Shown here in pieces: positions 25,962 through 37,766 of a DNA stretch of 64,000 bases (positions are counted from its first letter, which is position 1; every line of letters begins with the position of its first letter). Made by a program: the position numbers and the translations under genes. Source of the DNA: Blastococcus saxobsidens. GTDB lineage: Bacteria > Actinomycetota > Actinomycetes > Mycobacteriales > Geodermatophilaceae. The stretch covers positions 1 to 64,000 of the forward strand of contig NZ_POQT01000005.1 in assembly GCF_002938435.1 (NCBI RefSeq), written 5' to 3'. The notes beneath the pieces are model-generated. The model ran no database searches, was not told the DNA's origin, and saw only the letters and a list, made by a program, of their open reading frames with translations.

Positions 25962-25967
25962 TACACT
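25962..25967 (+). promoter_or_regulatory. -10 box of the PASTA kinase gene
   Basis: TACACT, 7 nt before GTG 25975, so the kinase mRNA is probably leaderless. Confidence 0.5.
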
Positions 25968-25974
25968 CCTCAGG

Positions 25975-27960
25975 GTGGACACCGCCGTGACCGACCCCGT
26001 GGTCGGGCTCGTTCTCGAGGGGCGCTATCGCCTCGAGGAACGGCTGGCGCGTGGTGGCATGTCCACGGTCTACGCCGCCACCGACCTCCGGCTGCACAAG
26101 ACCGTCGCGGTCAAGGTCATGGCCGAGCACCTGGCGCACGACCCGACGTTCGTCGACCGGTTCACCCGCGAGGCGCGGGCCGCCGCGATGCTCAGCCACC
26201 CCAACGTCGTGGGCGTCAGCGACCAGGGCAGCGACCAGGGGCTGGTCTTCCTGGTCATGGAGCTCGTGCGCGGCCGCACGCTGCGCGACCTGCTGAGCGC
26301 GCGGGGGCGGCTGACCGTCGCCGAGGCGTTCGCCGTCCTCGAGCCGGTGCTCGCCGGGCTCACCGCCGCCCACCGGGCCGGCATCGTGCACCGCGACATC
26401 AAGCCCGAGAACGTGCTGATCGGTGTCGACGGCGTGGTGAAGGTGGCCGACTTCGGCCTCGCCCGTGCCGTCGTCGGCACCGGGCAGACCAGCCAGACCG
26501 GCGGCGTCCTCATCGGCACCGTCGCCTACCTCTCCCCCGAACAGCTCGAGCGCGGCCGGGCCGACGCCCGCAGCGACATCTACGCCGCGGGCATCGTGCT
26601 GTACGAGATGCTCACCGGCCACCCGCCCTTCGGCGGCGACACCCCGCTGGCCGTGGCCTACCAGCACGTCCACCACGACGTCCCGGCCCCGTCCGCGGAG
26701 GTCCCCGGTCTGCCGTGGCAGGTCGACGAGCTCGTCGCCCGCACCACCCGGCGCGATCCGGCCGGGCGGCCGATCGACGCCGGTGCCTTCCTGGCCGAGA
26801 TGTCCGACGTCCGCCGGGACCTGGGCATCGACCCGGTGCCGGTGCCCACCGGGCACAGCAGCGCCGGCCCGGACACGCTCCGCCCCACCAACCGGCCCAC
26901 CCGGCCCCGCCCGCACGACCGGCACCCCAGCGACCCCGGCACCGCGGTGCTCGGCGGGCGCTCGCGGGGCGGCCGGACCAGCATGCTGCCCGGCATGGGC
27001 GCCGGCCCGACCACCGACGTGCACGGCCGACGTCCGCAGCCGGCCCGCCCGCGTCCCGGTGTCCCGGACCACATCCGCCGCCGCCGCTCCCGGCTGATCG
27101 TGGCCGTCATCGCGCTGATGGCCGTCACCGCCGGCGCGGTGGGCTGGTGGCTGGGCATGGGCCGCTGGACCGACGTCCCCTCCCTGGCCGGCAGGCAGCA
27201 GGACACCGCGATCGACCTGCTCCAGGATGCCGGCCTCGACCCGGACCCGGTCGTCGCCGAGTGGAGCGAGACCGTGCCCGAGGGCGAGGTCATCTCCACC
27301 GACCCGGCGTCGGGCGAGGTCATCCGCGGCACCGACGTGCGCGTCGTCGTCTCCAAGGGGCCGGAGCGCTACGAGGTCTCCCCCGACCTGGTCGGCAAGC
27401 CGGTCGAGGAGGTGGAGACGGCGCTGGAGGGCCTGCCGGTGCAGGTCACCCGCGGCGAGGACTTCGACGACGCGCTCCCGCCGGGGGCCGTCATCCGCTT
27501 CGATCCGGCCGCCGGCACCCCGCTCAAGCGCGACCAGGTGGTCACCGTCGTGGTGAGCCAGGGCCGCGCCCCCGTGGCGGTGCCCGACGTCACCGGCCAG
27601 CAGCCCGACCAGGCGACCTCCAACCTCGAGGCGCTGGGTTTCGTCGTCGAGCGGGTCGAGGACGGCCGCAGCGACCAGGTGGACGCGGGCGAGGTCATGG
27701 CCGTCACCCCGGCGCCGTCGGCCGGCCCGGTGCCCTTCGGCAGCGTGGTGAAGATCCAGGTGTCGGCGGGCGTCCCGCTCGTCACCGTCCCCGACGTGCG
27801 CGGCAAGACCGGTGACGAGGCGACGCAGATCCTCCAGGCGGCCGGCCTGACGGTGGAGGCCACCCGCTTCTTCGGCAACAGCGTGCTGCGCCAGAGCCCC
27901 GCCGCCGGCGAGACCGTCGAGCGCGGCACCCCCGTCACGATCCTGCTCAGCTTCGGATAG
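25975..27960 (+). CDS. PASTA-domain Ser/Thr protein kinase (PknL/PknB-type)
   Basis: A 661-residue kinase. The cytoplasmic domain (1-280) has the Gly loop LARGGMSTVY, Lys in VAVKVMAE, catalytic HRDIKPENV near residue 140, DFGLA and GTVAYLSPEQ. A basic, Pro-rich linker leads to one membrane helix near 367-390, then four PASTA repeats of about 65 residues each (VPSLAGRQ, SPDLVGKP, VPDVTGQQ, VPDVRGKT). PASTA domains bind muropeptides or lipid II, so it should signal cell-wall state. By position it matches M. tuberculosis pknL, which lacks PASTA domains; the corynebacterial PknL has them. Confidence 0.92.
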   Translation: MDTAVTDPVVGLVLEGRYRLEERLARGGMSTVYAATDLRLHKTVAVKVMAEHLAHDPTFVDRFTREARAAAMLSHPNVVGVSDQGSDQGLVFLVMELVRGRTLRDLLSARGRLTVAEAFAVLEPVLAGLTAAHRAGIVHRDIKPENVLIGVDGVVKVADFGLARAVVGTGQTSQTGGVLIGTVAYLSPEQLERGRADARSDIYAAGIVLYEMLTGHPPFGGDTPLAVAYQHVHHDVPAPSAEVPGLPWQVDELVARTTRRDPAGRPIDAGAFLAEMSDVRRDLGIDPVPVPTGHSSAGPDTLRPTNRPTRPRPHDRHPSDPGTAVLGGRSRGGRTSMLPGMGAGPTTDVHGRRPQPARPRPGVPDHIRRRRSRLIVAVIALMAVTAGAVGWWLGMGRWTDVPSLAGRQQDTAIDLLQDAGLDPDPVVAEWSETVPEGEVISTDPASGEVIRGTDVRVVVSKGPERYEVSPDLVGKPVEEVETALEGLPVQVTRGEDFDDALPPGAVIRFDPAAGTPLKRDQVVTVVVSQGRAPVAVPDVTGQQPDQATSNLEALGFVVERVEDGRSDQVDAGEVMAVTPAPSAGPVPFGSVVKIQVSAGVPLVTVPDVRGKTGDEATQILQAAGLTVEATRFFGNSVLRQSPAAGETVERGTPVTILLSFG

Positions 27961-27973
27961 GTCCCTCTCCCCC

Positions 27974-28903
27974 GTGCCCTCCACCTCCTCCGGGGTGCCG
28001 CCCATCGGCGCGCACATCCAGATCAAGGGCGGCCTGGCCAAGGGCGGCCTCGCCTACACCGACGCCGTCGCTGCCCGCGCCGTCCAGGTGTTCGTCGGCA
28101 ACCCGCGCGGCTGGAAGCTCACCGCCGGCGACCCGCGGCAGGACGCGCTGTTCACCGCCGGCTGCAGCGAGCGCGGTGTGCCGTCGTTCGTCCACACGCC
28201 GTTCCTGGTCAACGTCGGCTCCCCCACCGACGCCACCATCGAGCAGTCGATCGCCTCCATCGTGCACAACCTGCGCCGCGGGGCGCAGCTCGGCTGCCGG
28301 GGCGTCGTGGTGCACGCCGGCTCGGCGGTCGGCGAGGACCGCTACGACGACGCGCTGCGCCAGCTGCACGAACGGCTGCTGCCGGTGCTCGATGCCGCCG
28401 ACCCGGACGGGCCCCGGCTGCTGATCGAGCCCACCGCCGGCGGCGGCAAGGCGCTGGCCGCCACGGTCGAGGACCTCGGCCCCTACTTCGCCGCGCTGGA
28501 GGACCACCCGCTGCTCGGCGTCTGCTTCGACACCTGCCACGCCTGGGCGGCCGGCCACGACCTGTCCGTGCCCGGCGGCATGGCGGCCACCCTGGACGCG
28601 CTGGAGGCCACGGTCGGCGCCGGCCGGCTCGGCCTGGTGCACGTGAACGACTCGCTCGACGAGTGCGGCTCCAAGCGCGACCGGCACACGACCATCGGGC
28701 AGGGCCTGATCGGCTCCGGCAGGTACGGCACCGGCCCGTTCGCGGAGCTGCTGCGGCACCGCACCACCGCGGGCGTGCCGATGGTGGTCGAGACGCCGAG
28801 CGAGCGCGACGGGCACCCCTCGGCCGGGCACGCGGCGGACATCGCGCTGCTCTGCGCCCTGCGCGACGGCCCCTCGACGGCGCTCCGGGCACCGGCCGCC
28901 TGA
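27974..28903 (+). CDS. nfo: Deoxyribonuclease IV (AP endonuclease)
   Basis: A 309-residue endonuclease IV: IGAHIQIKGGLAKG, VQVFVGNPRGW, the metal ligands in VVHAGSAVGED, LIEPTAGGGKAL, CFDTCHAWAAGHDL, HVNDS and DRHTTIGQG, and the closing VETPSE. It cuts DNA at abasic sites in base-excision repair using a trinuclear Zn centre. The usual DRHE is DRHT; the other ligands are conserved. GTG 27974 lies 13 bp after the kinase stop, so the two genes may share a transcript. Confidence 0.92.
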   Translation: MPSTSSGVPPIGAHIQIKGGLAKGGLAYTDAVAARAVQVFVGNPRGWKLTAGDPRQDALFTAGCSERGVPSFVHTPFLVNVGSPTDATIEQSIASIVHNLRRGAQLGCRGVVVHAGSAVGEDRYDDALRQLHERLLPVLDAADPDGPRLLIEPTAGGGKALAATVEDLGPYFAALEDHPLLGVCFDTCHAWAAGHDLSVPGGMAATLDALEATVGAGRLGLVHVNDSLDECGSKRDRHTTIGQGLIGSGRYGTGPFAELLRHRTTAGVPMVVETPSERDGHPSAGHAADIALLCALRDGPSTALRAPAA

Positions 28904-29045
28904 CCGCCGGCGACACGCCCGGCGCTCGCGACGCGCCGTCGCCACCTGGGACGGGGGCCGTCAGCCTTCCGGACTGCCCCGTCGTCGGTTTCACTCTGCG
29001 CACCCCCGTCGCTGCAGGGAGCAGCACCGGTCACGAGGAGAGCCC

Positions 29046-30212
29046 GTGCAGATCCGCAGAACCCTGGTCGGCGCAGCCGTCGCCGCCCTGACCACCACCG
29101 GGGTGGCCGCCACCTCCGGCACCGCAGCGGCCGCCCCCGCGCCCGCCTCGGCCGTATCCACCTACATCGTCACGGTGGACCCGTCCACCGTGCCGGCACA
29201 GGCGGCCGCCCGCGCGCAGCGGCAGTTCGGCGGCCGGATCACGCACGTCTACGACGCGGTCCTCGACGGCTTCGCCATCCGGCTCCCGAGCGCTGCCGCC
29301 GACCGCCTGAGCACCATGGCCGGCGTCGTCGCCGTGGAGGCGGACCTCCCCGTCCAGCTGAGCACCACCCAGGAGCAGGCCACCTGGGGCCTGGACCGCA
29401 TCGACCAGGCGGCGCTGCCGCTGAGCACGACCTACGGCTACGTCAACACGGGCGCGGGGGTGACCGCCTACGTCATCGACACCGGAATCCGCCTGGACCA
29501 CGCGGATCTCGGTGGGCGCGCGATGCCCGGCTTCGACGCCTTCGGCGGCACGGGGGTCGACTGCAACGGGCACGGGACGCACGTCGCGGGCACCATCGGC
29601 GGGACGGCCCATGGCGTCGCGAAGGCCGTGGACCTCGTCGCCGTCCGCGTGCTCGACTGCAATGGCAGTGGCAGCACCTCCGGCGTGATCGCCGGCATCG
29701 ACTGGGTCACCGCGCAGCACGGGCCCGGCCAGCCGGCGGTGGCGAACATGAGCCTCGGCGGCGGGGCCAGCACCGCCCTGGACACCGCGGTGAAGGACTC
29801 GATCGCCGACGGCGTCACCTACGCCGTCGCTGCCGGCAACGGCAACCGGGCCGGCAAGCCCCAGAACGCCTGCAACTACTCCCCGGCCCGCGTGCCCGCC
29901 GCGCTGACCGTCGCCGCCTCCGACCGCGCCGACGAGCCGGCCTCCTTCAGCAACTACGGGTCCTGCGTGGACCTCTTCGCACCGGGCGTCGGGATCACCA
30001 GCGCCTGGCACACCGCCGCCACGGCCACCAGCACGATCAGCGGCACGTCGATGGCGACCCCGCACGTGGCCGGTGTGGCCGCGCTGTACCTGCAGGGCGT
30101 CCCGGCCGCGTCACCGGCCACGGTGGCCTCGGTGATCCAAGCCGCGACGACGAAGAACGTCGTCCCGACCACCCGGACGGCGAACAACGACCTGCTCTTC
30201 ACCGCCTACTGA
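29046..30212 (+). CDS. Secreted subtilisin-like serine protease (S8)
   Basis: A 388-residue preproprotein. Residues 1-30 are a Sec signal (RRTLVGAAVAALTTTGVAAT, Ala-rich cleavage site); about 37-100 form an I9 inhibitor propeptide (TYIVTVDPSTVP). The peptidase has Asp145 in YVIDTGIRLDH, His176 in CNGHGTHVAG, and Ser near 335 in SGTSMATPHVAG. It resembles proteinase K-like alkaline proteases with no extra C-terminal domain. GTG 29046 is preceded by GAGGAG at a good distance. A terminator-like hairpin lies 17 bp after the stop. Confidence 0.93.
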   Translation: MQIRRTLVGAAVAALTTTGVAATSGTAAAAPAPASAVSTYIVTVDPSTVPAQAAARAQRQFGGRITHVYDAVLDGFAIRLPSAAADRLSTMAGVVAVEADLPVQLSTTQEQATWGLDRIDQAALPLSTTYGYVNTGAGVTAYVIDTGIRLDHADLGGRAMPGFDAFGGTGVDCNGHGTHVAGTIGGTAHGVAKAVDLVAVRVLDCNGSGSTSGVIAGIDWVTAQHGPGQPAVANMSLGGGASTALDTAVKDSIADGVTYAVAAGNGNRAGKPQNACNYSPARVPAALTVAASDRADEPASFSNYGSCVDLFAPGVGITSAWHTAATATSTISGTSMATPHVAGVAALYLQGVPAASPATVASVIQAATTKNVVPTTRTANNDLLFTAY

Positions 30213-30228
30213 GCCGAGCGTTCCCGGG

Positions 30229-30260
30229 GCCGGGTCGTCCGTACGCGCGGGCGGCCCGGC
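30229..30260. terminator. Terminator-like hairpin between convergent genes
   Basis: A 13-bp stem (GCCGGGTCGTCCG with CGGGCGGCCCGGC; two T-G pairs on the plus strand) around TACGCG. It ends one base before the threonine aldolase stop codon, so it may serve both strands. There is no T-run. Confidence 0.55.
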
Positions 30261-33697
<3,437 letters not shown>

Positions 33698-33917
33698 GTG
33701 TTCCTCCCTGCGGACGGACCAACCGGGGCAGCTGCCGCACATGCTGCCGCAGGTCGGCCCGCTGACGACGGGCTTCGTGCGCGCCCCATCCGTCCCATCC
33801 GTCACGCCGGATGACGAACGAGTCACGAACCGTGCGTTCCGTGCCGGATCCGTCCTGATCTGCCGAGGTACGCAGGGACAGCGGGACGGACCGCTGCACA
33901 TACCGGAAAGGCCGAAC

Positions 33918-36068
33918 ATGCGCTGGATGAACCTGCCTGTCTGGGCGGCGCCCTCGAACTGGGGCATCCGCACCAAGGTGGTCGCGCTCTCGGTGGCCAG
34001 CGTCGCCGTCACCGGTGTGGCCATGGGCGGCGTCAGCGCCTGGCAGAGCGGCGGCTTCGCCGACGACGCCGAGCGGGACGTGCGCGCGCTGGTGGACGAC
34101 GACATCTCGCGCACCGCGGCCGGCGTCCACGACGTCGTCGCCACCCAGGGCGCCTCCACCGCGGCCAAGGTCGACTCCGACCTCGCCACCGCCTTCTACG
34201 TGCTGAACCAGGCCGGCGGCTTCTCCGTCGACCCCTCGGGCAGGAACCCGGTCAACTGGGAGGCGAAGAACCAGATGTCGGGAGAGGTCACCCCCGTGAC
34301 GCTCCCGCGGGTGCTCATCGGCGGCGAGTGGCTGGGCCAGAACAGCGACGCGGCCGTGCCGACCCCGGTCGTGGACACCATCAAGGACATGGTCGGCGCG
34401 ACCGTGACCATCTTCCAGAAGACCCCCGACGGCAGCTTCCTGCGCGTGGCGACCAACGTGCAGGCCGCCAGCGGCGCCCGCGCCATCGGCACCTACATCC
34501 CCGCGGTGAACCCCGACGGCAAGCCGAACCCGGTCGCCGCCGCCGTGACGCGGGGCGAGACGTTCCGCGGCAACGCCTTCGTCGTCGACTCCTGGCTCGT
34601 CTCGGCCTACGCGCCGCTGTACGGCCCGGGCGGCGACGTGACCGGCGTGCTCTACGTCGGCGTCAAGCAGGAGAACCTCCCCGCGCTGCGCGAGAGCCTC
34701 AACGCCACCACGGTCGGCGAGACCGGCCACATCGAGGTGTACGGCGGCACCGGGGACCGCGCCGGCAACGTCCTGATCAGCCCGGACGCCGTCCGGGACG
34801 GCGAGAACATGCTCGAGGCCACCGACGCCGAGGGCGCGGCCTACGTGCGGGCGATCGTCGAGGCCGGCGTCGGCCTGGAAGGCCGGGAGCAGGCCACCGT
34901 CCGCTACGTCGACCCGGAGGCCGGTCCCACGACGGTGCGCGTGTCCTACTACGCGCCCTGGGACTGGGTGATCGCCACGGTGGCCCGGGACAGCGACTTC
35001 GCCGGCCCCGTGGAGTCCCTCGAGAAGGGCCGCTCCGACATGATGACCGCGCTGTGGATCGCCGGCCTGGTGATCGCCGCGCTCGGTGGCGCGGTCGCCT
35101 ACTGGGTCGGCCGGCGCCTCATCCAGCCGCTGCTCTCCCTGCGCGACCGGATGGCCGAGATCGCCGACGGCGAGGGCGACCTCACCCAGCGCACGGACGA
35201 TTCCCGCAACGACGAGGTCGGCCAGCTGTCCGGGGCGTTCAACCGCTTCGTCGACAAGGTCGCCGGGACCATCCGCGACATCGGCCGCTGCGCGCAGGAG
35301 GTCGCCGGCTCCGCAGCCGGGGTCTCCACCGTGGCCGAGGGGCTGGCCGCACGGGCCGCCCGCAGCCGCGACCAGGCGCAGGGTGCGCACTCCTCGGCGG
35401 CGGAGATCAGCAGCAGCGTGTCCTCAGCGGCCGCGGGCGCCGAGGAGATGGGCGCCTCGATCACCGAGATCGCCCGCAGCGCCGCCGAGGCCGCCGAGGT
35501 CGGTCGTCAGGCCGCCTCGCTGGCCGAGCGGACGGAGTCGACGATCGCCGCCCTGGGCGCCAGCTCCGCCGAGATCGGGGACGTCGTCAAGGTGATCTCC
35601 GGGGTCGCCGAGCAGACCAACCTGCTCGCGCTCAACGCGACCATCGAGGCCGCCCGCGCCGGTGACGCCGGAAAGGGCTTCGCCGTGGTGGCCAACGAGG
35701 TCAAGGAGCTGGCGCAGGAGGCGGCCAAGGCCAGCGAGGAGATCGCCCAGCGCGTCCAGGGCATCCAGTCCGAGACCACGGCCGCGGTGCGCTCCATCTC
35801 CCAGATCGCCGAGGTCGTGCGCTCGATCAACGACCACCAGACGACGATCGCCAGCGCCGTGGAGGAGCAGACGGCCACCACCCGGGAGCTCACCCGCAGC
35901 GTGGCCACGGCCGCCGAGGGCGCGGGCACGGTGACCACCACGCTCACCGCGGTGAGCCGGGACGCCGACGACAGCGCCGCCGACGTCGAGCGCGCCCGCT
36001 CGGCCGCCCAGGAGCTGGACGGCCTGTCCAAGGAGCTCAACCGGCTGCTGGGGGTCTTCACCGTCTGA
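33918..36068 (+). CDS. Methyl-accepting chemotaxis protein with Cache sensor
   Basis: A 716-residue chemoreceptor. A first membrane helix (residues 18-36) and a second near 377-397 bracket a periplasmic-side Cache_3/Cache_2-type sensor (VFPT-like strands, YGPGGDVTGVLYVGVKQ, YYAPWDWVIATVA). A HAMP segment (RLIQPLLSLRDRMAEIADGEGD) precedes the signalling domain, with the conserved hairpin tip VISGVAEQTNLLALNATIEA and RAGDAGKGFAVVANEVKELA. Cache domains bind small molecules such as organic acids. GGAAAGG precedes the ATG. No other che gene lies in the window. Confidence 0.92.
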   Translation: MRWMNLPVWAAPSNWGIRTKVVALSVASVAVTGVAMGGVSAWQSGGFADDAERDVRALVDDDISRTAAGVHDVVATQGASTAAKVDSDLATAFYVLNQAGGFSVDPSGRNPVNWEAKNQMSGEVTPVTLPRVLIGGEWLGQNSDAAVPTPVVDTIKDMVGATVTIFQKTPDGSFLRVATNVQAASGARAIGTYIPAVNPDGKPNPVAAAVTRGETFRGNAFVVDSWLVSAYAPLYGPGGDVTGVLYVGVKQENLPALRESLNATTVGETGHIEVYGGTGDRAGNVLISPDAVRDGENMLEATDAEGAAYVRAIVEAGVGLEGREQATVRYVDPEAGPTTVRVSYYAPWDWVIATVARDSDFAGPVESLEKGRSDMMTALWIAGLVIAALGGAVAYWVGRRLIQPLLSLRDRMAEIADGEGDLTQRTDDSRNDEVGQLSGAFNRFVDKVAGTIRDIGRCAQEVAGSAAGVSTVAEGLAARAARSRDQAQGAHSSAAEISSSVSSAAAGAEEMGASITEIARSAAEAAEVGRQAASLAERTESTIAALGASSAEIGDVVKVISGVAEQTNLLALNATIEAARAGDAGKGFAVVANEVKELAQEAAKASEEIAQRVQGIQSETTAAVRSISQIAEVVRSINDHQTTIASAVEEQTATTRELTRSVATAAEGAGTVTTTLTAVSRDADDSAADVERARSAAQELDGLSKELNRLLGVFTV

Positions 36069-36086
36069 GCCGTCATCCCCGCACCA

Positions 36087-36124
36087 GGCAGGCCCCCTCC
36101 GCCAGTTGGCGGAGGGGGCCTGCC
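36087..36124. terminator. Strong hairpin terminator after chemoreceptor
   Basis: A perfect 17-bp stem, GGCAGGCCCCCTCCGCC with its complement, and an AGTT loop, 18 bp after the chemoreceptor stop and 4 bp from the stop of the convergent membrane-protein gene. It has no T-run, as is usual for high-GC actinobacterial terminators, and is probably bidirectional. Confidence 0.8.
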
Positions 36125-36128
36125 CGCG

Positions 36129-36761
36129 TCAGGGGCCGGTCAGGTCCCGGTCGGTCCTGACGTGGGGAACCGGCGAGCGCCCGCCGGCCGCCAGCCACCG
36201 GGCGACACCCTCGGGGTCCCGGCGGGCCAGCTCGTCGAGGAGCAGCTCCCGGAGCTCGGCGACCCGGCTGCGGTCCCGGGCCGACCGGAGCAGGTCCTCG
36301 GTCCGGAGCCAGGCGGAGACCAGCTCCGCGGTGGGCAGCACGCCCAGGACCGGCCGCAGCTCGGCCGGGTGCCCGACCCGCGGGCCGGGCTCCCCGGCCG
36401 CCAGCCAGTCGTCCACCGTGAGGGAGCCCACGACCAGCAGGAGCAGGACGACGACGCTGCCCAGCCCGCCCAGCGCCGGCAGGCCCGTGGCGAAGGGGAG
36501 GGCGAGGACGCCCGCGACGGCGGCGTGGACGACGGTACGGCGCGACGCGGCGTCCTTCGCGAAGTCCGGGCGGACCAGTGCCACCGCTCCGCCCACCAGC
36601 GCCCCGAGCAGCGGCGCGACCACCAACATCGACGACCACGACGTGAACAGTGCGCCGAACAGGGCGGTCGTGACGTAGAGCGTCGCGCCGAGGACCCGGC
36701 CCACCCGTACGGCGATCCGTATCGACGCCGGCTGCCCGGTGCGCGCAGCGGAGGTGCCCAT
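36129..36761 (-). CDS. Hypothetical membrane protein
   Basis: A 210-residue protein of unrecognised family. Four hydrophobic segments lie between residues about 25 and 115 (LYVTTALFGALF; SSMLVVAPLLGALVGGAVAL; AVAGVLALPFA; GSVVVLLLLVVGSL). The cytoplasmic C-terminal half is Arg/Glu-rich with a helical repeat (DRSRVAELRELLLDELARRDPEG). ATG 36761 follows no clear ribosome-binding site. The downstream hairpin is shared with the chemoreceptor. Confidence 0.6.
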   Translation of the reverse strand: MGTSAARTGQPASIRIAVRVGRVLGATLYVTTALFGALFTSWSSMLVVAPLLGALVGGAVALVRPDFAKDAASRRTVVHAAVAGVLALPFATGLPALGGLGSVVVLLLLVVGSLTVDDWLAAGEPGPRVGHPAELRPVLGVLPTAELVSAWLRTEDLLRSARDRSRVAELRELLLDELARRDPEGVARWLAAGGRSPVPHVRTDRDLTGP

Positions 36762-36771
36762 GGGTCGTGGT

Positions 36772-37065
36772 TCAGGCCACGCCGCGGCGCGAGGTGGTGC
36801 CCGCCGCCCGCCGGCCGGAGATCCGGTTGTAGACCAGCAGCACGATCACGGCGCCGATGACCGAGCCGATGATCCCGGCGGGGCTGAAGCCCCGGTCGCG
36901 GAAGCCGCCGAAGAGCAGGCCGAGGACGAGACCGCCCACGACCGAGCCGCTCACCCCCAGCAGCAGGGTGGCGACCAGGCTCATCCGGTCCTTGCCGGGA
37001 ACGAGCGCACGGGCGAGGAAGCCGGCGACGAGGCCGACGACGAGCAGCCAGAGCAGGGAGAGCAT
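36772..37065 (-). CDS. GlsB/YeaQ/YmgE family stress membrane protein
   Basis: A 97-residue three-helix membrane protein of the transglycosylase-associated (GlsB/YeaQ/YmgE) family: LVVGLVAGFLARALVPGKD, LLLGVSGSVVGGLVLGLLFG and GIIGSVIGAVIVLLVYN. It is small, glycine-rich and typically stress-induced, with no known enzyme activity. ATG 37065 has GGAG five bases upstream; a longer in-frame start at 37161 would add non-homologous residues. It lies 10 bp upstream of the hypothetical membrane gene and may be co-transcribed with it. Confidence 0.85.
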   Translation of the reverse strand: MLSLLWLLVVGLVAGFLARALVPGKDRMSLVATLLLGVSGSVVGGLVLGLLFGGFRDRGFSPAGIIGSVIGAVIVLLVYNRISGRRAAGTTSRRGVA

Positions 37066-37215
37066 GGGGACTCCGTCCGGTTGGTGGGAAACGAGGTGCA
37101 GCAGGGAGGTGTCCGGTCCCGGGGCCGCGGACCCGGTGCCGCCCGGGCACCGTTCCCCCACCGCTGGTTGCCGGGGCCCGGAAACGTCACCCGCGCCGGC
37201 GCCGGATCACACCGC

Positions 37216-37665
37216 TCAGGCCGCCCGGCGCCGGCGGGGGCGGCCGTCCGGCTCGTCGGCCGGGACCGGCAGCCCCATCAGCGAGAGCAGCCGGCGCACC
37301 ACCCGCGAGTGGTCGACCAGGACCACGTCCGCCTGCAGGGCCGGCGTGAGGCCGTGGGTGTCGACGAAGGTCACCCCGGACAGGTCCACGGCGATGAAGG
37401 CGGGACGGCTGGAGCGCACGTGGTCGAGGACGGCCGCCAGCAGCTCCCCGCCGACGAGGTCGAGCTCTCCGGCGACCACCACCACCGGCCGGGGGCCGTC
37501 CCACTCGACGTCCAGGGCCATCGCCCCCTGCTGCTGGTCCGGGGTCGATCGTCGGCACGGCTGCGCCATGGTCCGGGGACGGGGCCCGGAGGCACCCGGT
37601 CGGCGGGCCGGGGTGCCGGTGGAGCGGGCGCGGAACCGGAGGATCGGGTGGCTGTTCCGTGTCAT
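37216..37665 (-). CDS. STAS-domain protein (anti-sigma factor antagonist-like)
   Basis: A 149-residue protein: a disordered Arg/Pro-rich leader of about 50 residues, then a STAS domain with VVVVAGELDLVGGELLAAVL and VDLSGVTFVDTHGLTPAL. The phospho-acceptor, usually Ser in D-S-x-G, is Thr (DTHG). Such proteins bind anti-sigma kinases of the RsbW/SpoIIAB type. Start choice: ATG 37665 has TAGCGT 6 nt upstream (leaderless), while ATG 37569 would remove most of the disordered leader. No partner kinase lies nearby. Confidence 0.78.
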   Translation of the reverse strand: MTRNSHPILRFRARSTGTPARRPGASGPRPRTMAQPCRRSTPDQQQGAMALDVEWDGPRPVVVVAGELDLVGGELLAAVLDHVRSSRPAFIAVDLSGVTFVDTHGLTPALQADVVLVDHSRVVRRLLSLMGLPVPADEPDGRPRRRRAA

Positions 37666-37671
37666 GGTCCG

Positions 37672-37677
37672 ACGCTA
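37672..37677 (-). promoter_or_regulatory. -10 box of STAS gene
   Basis: Minus-strand TAGCGT, 6 nt before ATG 37665, favouring the longer leaderless form. Confidence 0.45.
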
Positions 37678-37766
37678 GGACCGTCGGGGCGCCGTCCGGC
37701 AGGCGCCGACCCGGACGACTACCGACCGGCCTCGTTGCCGTGTCCCGGCAGTTCCGGCGGTGCGGA

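Noticed and set aside
33786-33803. Tandem CCATCCGTC direct repeat before the chemoreceptor
   Set aside because: Only two 9-bp copies, with no matching known operator or sigma-28 promoter; could be chance.
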